A program made the translations under genes and the position numbers. Shown here one piece after another: positions 25,488 through 33,600 of a DNA stretch of 64,000 nt. The notes under the pieces are model-generated. The model made no database searches, was not told the origin of the DNA, and worked only from the letters and a program-made list of their open reading frames with translations. Source of the DNA: Microbacterium rhizomatis (GTDB lineage: Bacteria; Actinomycetota; Actinomycetes; Actinomycetales; Microbacteriaceae); NCBI RefSeq assembly GCF_008710745.1, contig NZ_VYSA01000002.1, positions 620,001 to 684,000 of the forward strand, written 5' to 3'. Every line of letters starts with the position of its first letter. The stretch's first letter is position 1.

Positions 25488-26461
25488 CCGATCTGCTCCA
25501 CGAGGTCGGCGGCGGCGACGGCGGTGCCCCACGATAGGGCATAGCCCGCGCCGCCGTGGCCGTAGCAGTGCACGACATCGGTCTCGCCGATGCGCTCGCG
25601 CTCGACGCGCACGGTCGGTCGCACGGGCCTGAGCCCGACCGCTCGGCCGAGAACTGTCGCGTCGTCGAGCGCCGGCGCGATGGCACGAGCCCGGGTGACG
25701 AGATCGCGCTCGAGTCCTTCGTCGAAGCCGATATCGCTCGATTCGGCCTGGGACGGTCCGCCGATGACGACATCGTCGAACCGCGGCACCACGAACAGCG
25801 GCCCGAGCGCGCCGTCGCGCACCATCACAGTCCGCGTCAGTCCAGGGTTGGTCATCCGTACGATCTGCCCGCGCACGGAGGTCAGCGACGGATCGTCGAC
25901 GAGGGCACCCGACCCGAAGCCCGCGGCGATCACGACGGGGGTCCCGTGCATGAGATCGGGTGCGGCATCGGCGGGCGACCGCGCGTCGCGGTGCACGACC
26001 TCGACCTCCGATCGACGGCATCGAGCGTGCAGCCAGGGCAGGTAGCGGGCGGTGTCGATCAGCGGGACCACCGAGACGGCACCGGCGCCGTAGCCGACCG
26101 GGAGCTCGTCGGCGCGGGCATCCCGGACGGGTCCGCCGAACCCGCGCATCCAGGGATCCGGTGTCCAGGCCGCCTCGCCGAGCGTGAGAGCCGCCTGCTC
26201 ACGAATGCCCGCTTCGGGCTCGGCAGCCGCGATCCTGCGGAGTTCGGCGAGCGTGACGTACGCCCACTGGCGGACCCGTTCAGAACGCTCGACGAGCGTC
26301 GGGGCCCAGAGCGAAGCGGCGGCGACCGATGCGCTCCCGTCGACCGATGCGCTCCCGACATCGTCACGCGAGATCACCGTGACCGACCACCCGCGCTCAC
26401 TCAGGACGAGTGCGCAGCTCAGGCCGATGACGCCGGCACCCACGACGACCACGGAACGCAC
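25484..26461 (-). CDS. FAD-dependent oxidoreductase, D-amino-acid oxidase family
   Basis: 325 residues, starting at GTG 26461 with GAAGGAG seven bases upstream; the ATG at 26527 lies in the operator and is rejected. The FAD-binding motif VVVVGAGVIGLSCALVLSERG is at residues 4-24. The C-terminal GLRPVRPTVRVERE and VVHCYGHGGAGYALSWGTA match D-amino-acid oxidase/DAO proteins. It is the first gene of the operon with hyuA and hyuB, so it probably oxidises the amino acid or N-methyl amino acid released after ring opening and decarbamoylation (inference). Confidence 0.85.
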   Translation of the reverse strand: MRSVVVVGAGVIGLSCALVLSERGWSVTVISRDDVGSASVDGSASVAAASLWAPTLVERSERVRQWAYVTLAELRRIAAAEPEAGIREQAALTLGEAAWTPDPWMRGFGGPVRDARADELPVGYGAGAVSVVPLIDTARYLPWLHARCRRSEVEVVHRDARSPADAAPDLMHGTPVVIAAGFGSGALVDDPSLTSVRGQIVRMTNPGLTRTVMVRDGALGPLFVVPRFDDVVIGGPSQAESSDIGFDEGLERDLVTRARAIAPALDDATVLGRAVGLRPVRPTVRVERERIGETDVVHCYGHGGAGYALSWGTAVAAADLVEQIG

Positions 26462-26493
26462 GGAACTCCTTCGAGGGACGGGAAGGACAAGAA

Positions 26494-26522
26494 TGGATCC
26501 TAAACTAGCGCACATGGATCCA
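26494..26522. promoter_or_regulatory. Paired GGATCC operator B (DAO-hyuA-hyuB / amidohydrolase)
   Basis: GGATCC at 26495-26500 and 26516-26521, 21 bp centre to centre, between divergent genes. The 35-base stretch is nearly the same as operator A (both share GAATGGATCCTAAAC). The second half-site overlaps the ATG proposed as the start of the rightward amidohydrolase. Confidence 0.82.
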
Positions 26523-27896
26523 TACACTCATCCCCCCTCCGTGCTTCCGATTCGGATCATCGCCGGCGAGGTCGTGACCATGGATCCGCGCAATCCGCGC
26601 GCGGAGGCGATCGCGGTGCAGGGTGAGCGCATCGTCGCCGTCGGGTCGCTGGCGGCCGTGACCGCCGAGGTGGCCGCCCACGCAGCGGGTATCGCCGCAC
26701 CCGTCGAGTCCGCTGCGGGATGCATCGTGCCCGGGTTCATCGACTCGCACTTCTACCTGCAGCGCGGCGGCATCAAAGTCGTCGACCTGTTGCGCGACAG
26801 CGAGCCGACGCTCGACGAGTTCCAGCGGGTCATGGCCGACACCGCGCTCGAACCCGACTGGCCGGCTGGGGAACCGACCGACCTCGAGCGACGCGAGGGC
26901 CTGCGCCGCATTCAGCCCCTGCTGCACGCGCTCGGCATCACCGGCGTCGCCGACCCGTGGGCCACGGCCGACGCCCTCCGCGTCTACCAGCAGGCCCACG
27001 CCGCGGGCGAGCTCACGCTGCGCGTCACCGCGATGCCGTACTTCGAGGGCCTGCGCGATCACCTGATCTCGCCCGACGAGGTGATCGCGCGCGTCGGGGG
27101 CCTCGGGATCGGGAGCGGATTCGGCGACAGCATCCTCTCTTTCGGAGCACTGAAGGTGTACGTCGACGGCGAGGGCAAGCGCCAGCAGGCCCTCCGCGAA
27201 CAGCCGTGGCCGGCCACGGGAGTCACCGGGATCCAGGCGATCGACCCCGACGAGCTCGAGAAGATCGCCGACTTCTGCGCCACACGGGGGTGGGCGCTCG
27301 GCGTGCACGCCATCGGCGGCGCCGCGATGCGGCTCGCGCTCGACGCGTTCGAGCGGGTCGACGCGCGGACGCCGCTGGACGGGCTGCGATTCCGCCTCAT
27401 CCATGCGTACCTCGAGCCGTCCGCCGACACGATCGCGCGCGCAGCCCGGATGGGCGTGCTCGTGTCGTCGCAGCCGGCGATCCAGTGGCAGAACGGCGCA
27501 TGGCTGCGCGAGACCCTCGGAGCGTCGGCGGCGAGCGCGAACCCCCTGCGCTCGTGGCTCGACGGCGGCGTGCGCGTCGCGCTGGGATCGGACGGACCCT
27601 ACTTCCCCTTCGACCCGCTGCGGCTCATGTGGTTCGTGCGCACCCGCGCCGTCTGCGGTGAGGAGGAGCCGGTCGGTGCCGAGCAGCAGCTCACCCCCGA
27701 AGAAGCCCTGCGCGCCTGCACGACCGACCCCGCGTACGCGGCTTTCGCCGATGACGAGCGGGGGATGCTGCGCCCCGGCATGCTCGCCGATTGGGCCGAG
27801 CTCTCGTTCGACCCCCTGACCTGTCGCGACGACGAGCTGCTCACCGGCACCGTCTTCCGCACGGTCGTGGGGGGCCGGGCGGTCTACGCGGGCTGA
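26514..27896 (+). CDS. YtcJ-like amidohydrolase (family 3) with altered metal site
   Basis: About 460 residues. The frame allows ATG 26514, inside the operator and thus leaderless, or GTG 26541; both lack a ribosome site. The fold is clear: a strand with MDPRNPRAEAIAVQGERIVAVG, then CIVPGFIDSHFYL, KVYVDGEGK, LGVHAIGG, LIHA and VALGSDGPYFPFDPL. In active relatives the first motif is HxH, but here it is HFY, so the second His is Tyr, and HAIGD reads HAIGG. Catalysis with a different metal arrangement, or loss of activity, must be considered. It is divergent from the DAO-HyuAB operon under a shared paired operator. Confidence 0.82.
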   Translation: MDPYTHPPSVLPIRIIAGEVVTMDPRNPRAEAIAVQGERIVAVGSLAAVTAEVAAHAAGIAAPVESAAGCIVPGFIDSHFYLQRGGIKVVDLLRDSEPTLDEFQRVMADTALEPDWPAGEPTDLERREGLRRIQPLLHALGITGVADPWATADALRVYQQAHAAGELTLRVTAMPYFEGLRDHLISPDEVIARVGGLGIGSGFGDSILSFGALKVYVDGEGKRQQALREQPWPATGVTGIQAIDPDELEKIADFCATRGWALGVHAIGGAAMRLALDAFERVDARTPLDGLRFRLIHAYLEPSADTIARAARMGVLVSSQPAIQWQNGAWLRETLGASAASANPLRSWLDGGVRVALGSDGPYFPFDPLRLMWFVRTRAVCGEEEPVGAEQQLTPEEALRACTTDPAYAAFADDERGMLRPGMLADWAELSFDPLTCRDDELLTGTVFRTVVGGRAVYAG

Positions 27897-27922
27897 ACCC
27901 ACGACCTGGTGGGCGCGGGCGG

Positions 27923-28930
27923 TCAGCCCCGATCGAGCAGGCGACGCGGCTCGTCCACGAGCATCGCGGTCACCCTCGATGCGGGGATTCCTCGGGCGTC
28001 TAGGGCCGGGGCGATCACCGCGCCGAGGTGCCCGTAGCCGGGGCCGCCGTGCGCGGCGAGATGCGCCTTGGTCCAGATCGACGTCCCGAGCACGTGCCGG
28101 GCAGCCGGGTGCGCGTCGCAGAACGCGGCGAAGAAGTCGAGCCGTTCGAGATCCGAGGCGTTCTCGATGCGATCGGGGTGGCCGAACTCGGTACCGAAGC
28201 ACATCTCGATCACCGCGCCGGCCGACGCGAGGTCCGACCAGTACGGCGCATCCATGAATTCGTCCGCGTTCGTGAAGACGATCCGGTCGGCGGGCAGGCC
28301 CTCCGCGGTGCACACGCCGAGGACCTCGAGCCCGTTGCGCGCGTCGGGGTCGAGACGCACGGTGATCGCCGCAGAACCGGTGAGCGCTGCGCGCGACGCC
28401 GCACGCAGCATCCCGCGCTCCTCGTCTCCGAAGACCGCCGTGGTCCCCATGATGCCGAGGATGCCGGCGCGGTACGCGGTGCCCGGCACGCCGTCGACGA
28501 GCGCGGTCACCAGGAGCGCCTCCCACTCGTCCTCGGCGAGGTCGGCGTCCCTCGCCGGGAGCGTGCGGCGGATGTAGGCGCCGTAGCTGCTGACCACGGC
28601 GACGCCCGAGCGGCGCGAGATCCCGGGAAGCCTGGCGTGACCGGGCCCCAGCCCCCACGAGCTCGCTTCGACGAGGGCCTGATGACCCGCGTCGGTCGCC
28701 GCGGCCAGCTCGCGGACGAGGAGCTCGTCGTCATCCAGCCGGAGGTTGTCGGCGAGGGCGAGCATGTTGTCGCGCACATAGGCGATCGTGTCGGGGCCGA
28801 CCCGGTCGGATGCCGGCGCGGGGAGGGCGCCGTCGCGGCGCAGACTCGACGAATCGCTCGCGAGATGATCGTGGAACGAGGTCACGCCGAGCGCATCCGG
28901 GTCGATCGGCCCGAGGACGGTTTCGATCAT
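27923..28930 (-). CDS. Phosphotriesterase-family protein lacking most metal ligands (PTE1)
   Basis: 335 residues; I prefer the second ATG (28930) because AAGGAG is then seven bases upstream and the paralogue at 42783 also starts MIETVLGPID. PTE-family landmarks are all alignable (MIETVLGPID, SWGLGPG, GILGIMGT, LDPDARNGLEVL, HGGPGYGHL, MLVDEPRRLLD). The N-terminal HxH survives (FHDHL), but the bridging acid or Lys is hydrophobic, the two His positions read ITVRLDP and IVFTNADE, and SHD is replaced by GTSIW. It is therefore not a standard binuclear hydrolase. It is divergent from cupin/monooxygenase genes across operator C. Confidence 0.85.
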   Translation of the reverse strand: MIETVLGPIDPDALGVTSFHDHLASDSSSLRRDGALPAPASDRVGPDTIAYVRDNMLALADNLRLDDDELLVRELAAATDAGHQALVEASSWGLGPGHARLPGISRRSGVAVVSSYGAYIRRTLPARDADLAEDEWEALLVTALVDGVPGTAYRAGILGIMGTTAVFGDEERGMLRAASRAALTGSAAITVRLDPDARNGLEVLGVCTAEGLPADRIVFTNADEFMDAPYWSDLASAGAVIEMCFGTEFGHPDRIENASDLERLDFFAAFCDAHPAARHVLGTSIWTKAHLAAHGGPGYGHLGAVIAPALDARGIPASRVTAMLVDEPRRLLDRG

Positions 28931-28961
28931 CACTCTCCTTCGCGTTCACTGCTCCCGTTTG

Positions 28962-28991
28962 CGGATCCATTACAACAGATTTAGGATCCAA
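28962..28991. promoter_or_regulatory. Paired GGATCC operator C (PTE1 / cupin-RutA-like)
   Basis: GGATCC at 28963-28968 and 28984-28989, 21 bp apart, between divergent start codons at 28930 and 28994. The right half-site ends four bases before the cupin ATG, so repression would directly block a leaderless or near-leaderless promoter. Confidence 0.82.
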
Positions 28992-28993
28992 TC

Positions 28994-29353
28994 ATGACGC
29001 TGACAACCCGACCCGGCGAGATCTCCTCGGACGATCTCGAGAGCAAGCCCCTCGCACCCCCCAGCGCCGAGCCGCTGTCGGGCCTGATCACCATCCGCTC
29101 GCGGGTCGACTTCACCAACGACGATCGCACCGTGATCTCGGGGATCTGGGAATCGGAGGTCGGCACATCGCGCTGGGAGTTCCTCACCCGGGGCGAGATC
29201 ATCCACGTCGTGTCGGGCGCGATGACGGTGCAGCGCGACGGCGAGGAGCCCGTCGAACTCACCGCCGGCAGCGCCGCGTACTTCCCGATCGGGTGGTGCG
29301 GCGTGTGGACGGTCACTGAGAAGCTCCGCAAGCTGTACGTCGTCTACAAGTGA
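28994..29353 (+). CDS. Cupin (Cupin_3/DUF861-type) protein
   Basis: 119 residues. The single cupin domain spans about 40-118 with GIWESEVGTSRWEF, GEIIHVVSGAMTV, LTAGSAAYFPIGWCGVWTV and LRKLYVVYK, the Cupin_3 pattern shared with (S)-ureidoglycine aminohydrolase-type proteins. It has no ribosome site and starts four bases after the operator, so it is probably leaderless. It precedes a RutA-like monooxygenase by ten bases and may act on its product (inference). Confidence 0.83.
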   Translation: MTLTTRPGEISSDDLESKPLAPPSAEPLSGLITIRSRVDFTNDDRTVISGIWESEVGTSRWEFLTRGEIIHVVSGAMTVQRDGEEPVELTAGSAAYFPIGWCGVWTVTEKLRKLYVVYK

Positions 29354-29363
29354 CTCACCGGTC

Positions 29364-30458
29364 ATGACCCGCAAGAACACGCTGCAGCTGGGGACGTTCG
29401 GCACGAACCTGGCGCCCGGGATCACCTTCACGACGATCCCCGGTGCGCTCACGACCGACTGGTCTCGTGTGCGCCACCTCGCTCTCGCCGCCGAGCAGAT
29501 GGATTTCGAGGCCATCGTGCCGATCTCGCGGTGGAAGGGGTACGGGGGCGAGCACAACCCGCACTCCGACGCCTACGAGACCCTCACCTGGGCCGCCGCG
29601 GTGGGTGCGGTGACGACCTCGGCGCGCATCTTCGCCACCGTCTCGATGCCGATCGTGCACCCGGTGATGGCCGCCAAACAGCTCGCCACGATCGACCATG
29701 TCACGGGCGGTCGCGCGGGCGTCAACGTGCTCGGCGGCTGGTACCGGCCCGAGATGCCGATGTTCGGCGGTGATCTGCTCGAGCACGACGCCCGCTACGA
29801 CATGGCCGACGAGTGGATCGAGATCGTGCGACGGCTGTGGACCGAACCGGAGGAGTTCGACTTCTCAGGCGACTATTTCGAGCTCAGCGGGCTGTTCTCT
29901 ATGCCGAAGCCGCTGGGCGAACGCCCCCGCATCATGAACGCCGCGATGTCGGGGCGCGGACTCGACTTCGCACTGCAGAACTCCGACGTGATCTACGTCA
30001 AGCTGCGCGACGACCGAGACGCGGCGGCGGAGCAGGTCGCCGATATCAAGCGGCAGGCGCGCGAGCGGTTCGACCGCGAGATCGAGGTGTGGACGTTCGG
30101 CTACGTCGTCGACGGCGAGACCGAGCAGGACGCGCAGGACTTCCTGCACTTCTACGCGCAGGAGCACGGAATGCACGATGCCGCGATCAACGCCCTGACG
30201 ATCATGGGCGTGGAGGCGGCCGTCGCAGGTGACAATTCGACGGCGGCGCGGCGGTTCAACTGGGTCGCGGGCGATGGCGGAGTCCCGCTCGTGGGCACCG
30301 CCGCGCAGGTCGCGGACGGGCTCGAATGGCTCGCAGACGTCGGGATCGACGGATGTCTGCTGGGCTGGCCGCTCTGGGAGGAGGGGATGGCGCGCTTCGA
30401 GCGCGACATCCTGCCCCTGCTTGTCGCACGCGGTCTGCGCGCAGCCGACCCGCACTGA
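29364..30458 (+). CDS. RutA-like FMN-dependent (LLM) monooxygenase
   Basis: 364 residues of the bacterial-luciferase-like fold. DHVTGGRAGVNVLGGW, RPEMPMFGG, YDMADEWIEIVRRLWTEPEEFDFSGDYF (in pieces) and MNAAMSGRGLDFALQNSDV follow the layout of RutA, the flavin enzyme that opens the uracil ring with oxygen and FMNH2. It is co-transcribed with a Cupin_3 gene under operator C. RidA proteins, which are RutC relatives, sit elsewhere in the same regulon. A ring-opening or N-heterocycle oxidation role is inferred. The 3' end is echoed upstream of RHS2. Confidence 0.85.
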   Translation: MTRKNTLQLGTFGTNLAPGITFTTIPGALTTDWSRVRHLALAAEQMDFEAIVPISRWKGYGGEHNPHSDAYETLTWAAAVGAVTTSARIFATVSMPIVHPVMAAKQLATIDHVTGGRAGVNVLGGWYRPEMPMFGGDLLEHDARYDMADEWIEIVRRLWTEPEEFDFSGDYFELSGLFSMPKPLGERPRIMNAAMSGRGLDFALQNSDVIYVKLRDDRDAAAEQVADIKRQARERFDREIEVWTFGYVVDGETEQDAQDFLHFYAQEHGMHDAAINALTIMGVEAAVAGDNSTAARRFNWVAGDGGVPLVGTAAQVADGLEWLADVGIDGCLLGWPLWEEGMARFERDILPLLVARGLRAADPH

Positions 30459-30474
30459 TTCCCTCTGGTCACCC

Positions 30475-30497
30475 GGCTGGAGCCGAGCGCTCCAGCC
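30475..30497 (+). terminator. Terminator hairpin after the RutA-like gene
   Basis: A perfect 9-bp stem, GGCTGGAGC/GCTCCAGCC, with a five-base loop lies 17 bases after the stop codon. There is no U-run, typical of high-GC actinobacterial terminators. Confidence 0.6.
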
Positions 30498-30587
30498 ACA
30501 CAAAAGTCCGCAGACACACTGCCGAACACGGACGAAGAGCGACGCTCAGCTATGAGATGCCGCGATGCTCAATGCATCGCATTCTTC

Positions 30588-30597
30588 ATACTAGTAT
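30588..30597. promoter_or_regulatory. RHS1 promoter palindrome ATACTAGTAT
   Basis: A perfect palindrome 30 bases before the RHS1 start. The same sequence occurs at the same distance before RHS2, where it extends to AATACTAGTATT. It could be a -10 element or an operator. Both genes also share the following CTGAGAGGTT ribosome-site region. Confidence 0.5.
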
Positions 30598-30627
30598 TTC
30601 AGTCGTCGATCTGCCTGAGAGGTTTAT

Positions 30628-33600
30628 GTGTCTGTGTCGAGTGTGAGTTCTGGTGTGTCCAGCGCGCGTGTCGTGGGGCGCGTGGGTCTGGGCGTGGTGT
30701 TGACGGGGTGCCTGGTGCTGGGGTTGGGTGCCGTGTCCGCGATCGCAGCCGAAGGCGATGACGGGGCCGCTGGAGCGACGCCCGTGGTCGGCGGGTTCGG
30801 TCTGGGCGATGGGGTGGAAGGGCTGATAGACGAACGGGTGGGGTCGTTCTCGCTGGGCCTACCCGCCGCGGGGCTGGGTCTGCAGTGGGATTCCCGTGCG
30901 ATCGGAGCCGACGAGGTCGGTTTCGGTCCGGGGTGGACACTGTCGGGCCTGGGGCGCGTCGGCGTGACCGGAGGCCTGACGGTGTTCCCCGCCTCGGGCG
31001 GCGCCTATCCCGCCGATGCGAGCGTTCCCAGCGGCCTGGCCGGATACGTGCTCGGCGATGTGGTGTTCTCTCAGACGGGCGGAATGCTCCCGGGCCGTGC
31101 CGATGGGCAGGTCGGCGACCGCGAGTACGCGTTCACGCTGTCTCAGACCGGCGGGACGACCACGTACTTCAGCGCGACCGGCCAGCCGTTCACCCAGGTG
31201 AACGCATTCAAGAACCGGACCGACTGGGAATGGGAAACCACCGCACCGCACCGGTTGCAGCGCGTCATCGATGGGCTGGGCGTGGTGACCGGGGTGGACT
31301 GGTCCGACCCCGCCGCCGTCACCATCACCCGTACCACGGGCACGGGCACGCGCACCGGGACGGGCACGGGCACGGGCACGGGCACGCCGAGCGTGGTCTC
31401 GAGCGTGGCCGAACGGGACGGCGACCACGTCATCGGCATGATCGATCCGACCGGGGGCCGGGTATCGGTCGGATACGACACCACCGGACGGATCTCACGG
31501 ATCAGCGGGGTCTCCGGCGCCACCACCGAAGTGTCGTGGCAGACCCTGGCCGACGGATCGACCGCGGTCGACAAAGTCCGCGTGATCGACGGGCTCACCG
31601 GTCAAGAACTCTCCGCGAGAGAATGGGATGCCCTCACCGCCGTCGCCTCCGGCTGGCCCGTCTACGCCGGCGAGAGCGACGTGTTCTCCTCTGGTGACAA
31701 CACATTCCACTACCAGACCGCCCTGTCCGACGGCGCCACACGGGTGATCTCGGAATACAACTCCACCCACCTCCTGATCGACCGGTCCGTCGAAGTCACC
31801 ACACCCTCAGGACCGGTCACTCTCCAGGAACAGGCATTCGAGTACCCCGGAACGGAGGACGACAAAGTCCCCGCACCGTGGGACCTGCCCGCGCAGTTCA
31901 ACCGCCCCACCACCACCCACGTGATCTTCCGCGACACCGCAGGCCGAGAACGCGACACCTCCGAACAATACGAATACGACACTTACGGGCGACTGACCTC
32001 CCACACCTCCACGGACGGTGCCGTCACCGAAACAACCTATGACGACACCGTCCCCGCCGGTGAAGTGCTGCCGATCGGGCTCCCCCTCACGAAGACGGTC
32101 ACCACCCCCGACGGACTCATCTCCCAGACACGAAACGGGTTCAACGATGCCCACACCGCCCGCGCAGTGGTAGAGACACTCGCCGGGAAGACAGGGGAAG
32201 AACTGACCCGCATCGGGCGCACCGAGTACACCGTCGATCCGGACGGGTTCCTCTCCGAAGAACGCGTATTCGGACAGGGCGGCACCGGCCAACCGGTCGT
32301 CACGACCCACGCCAAGCACATCGACCTCCCCTCAGCAACCCTGGCGTTCGCGGACACGACCGCCGCCGGAACCGATCTCGCCACCACCACGAGCAAGGTG
32401 TCGGACCTGGTGGTCGGGCAGACGGTCTCGCAGACCGACGTCGTCGGCAACACGGCGGTTGCGGAATACGAGCCGTCGGGGCGGGTCACCGCACAGACGG
32501 ACGCCAGTGGCAACACCACCCGTACGAAATACCTGACGGTGCAGGCGGACGGGATCAACGCAACCGTCGTTTCCGCACCGGACGGGACGGTAACCACCAC
32601 CGAGACGGATGTGCTGGGTCGGGTGACGAAGGTGACCGACAACCTCAAGGACGGAAACCCCACGGACGGATTCGTCCGGGTAATGGAGACGAGGGCATAC
32701 CCCGCCCCAGGAACCATGGAGATCACCGACGCGTGGGGCGCAGTCACCGTCACCAAGAAGGATGTACTCGGCCGCGAAGCGGAAACGGTCGCCCCGACGG
32801 GGCTGAGCAAGATTACGCGCTACGACGATGTCGCTCACACTGTCACGACCGGCCTCAGTCCGACGGGCGACCTGAGGGATGCGGAATACACCAGCACGCA
32901 GACGCTGGACCCCGCCGGACAAGTCGCGCAGACTACCGGCGCCCGCGCCGACCAGGAACCCGTCCCCACCGTCCAGTCCGAGTTCGATGGACTCGGGCGT
33001 GAGATCGCCAGTACCGACGGGACCACGCGGACCGAGGTGCAGCGGGATGCGTTCGGAAACCCCACCGTCACCACGATCACCCCGCAGAACTCCGCCGGGC
33101 TGCCCGTGACCGCAGAGCGCCGATTCGACCAGTTCGGCACGAGTGTGGAGAAGACCCTCAGCTCAGGCGACCAATCCCGCTCCGGCACGGCTCGCACCCT
33201 CGACATCCTCGGCCAGATCCTGACAGAGACGGACCAGGAGGGAGCGACGACGACATACACGTACACAGCCGACGGGAAGGTCGCTGAGGCCGCCACCGGC
33301 TACGGCCAGATCACGACCAACACGTATGACTCGGTGACGAGGGCGCTGACCGAGACGGTGACGACGTCTCCGCTCGGGGACGAGGTCCGCACCGCGTTCG
33401 AGTACGACCGGGTCACCGGGAACCTCCTCGCCGTGTTCGACCCGGCAGACCGTGCGGGTACGCAGATCTCGTACACGTATGACGGGTTCCACAATCCGAC
33501 GAGTGTCACGTACCCGGATGGGAAGCGGATCACCCACACGTACGACGGCAATGGTCGCGAGATGACGACGGCCGACATCGCCGGGAACACCACGTCGTAC

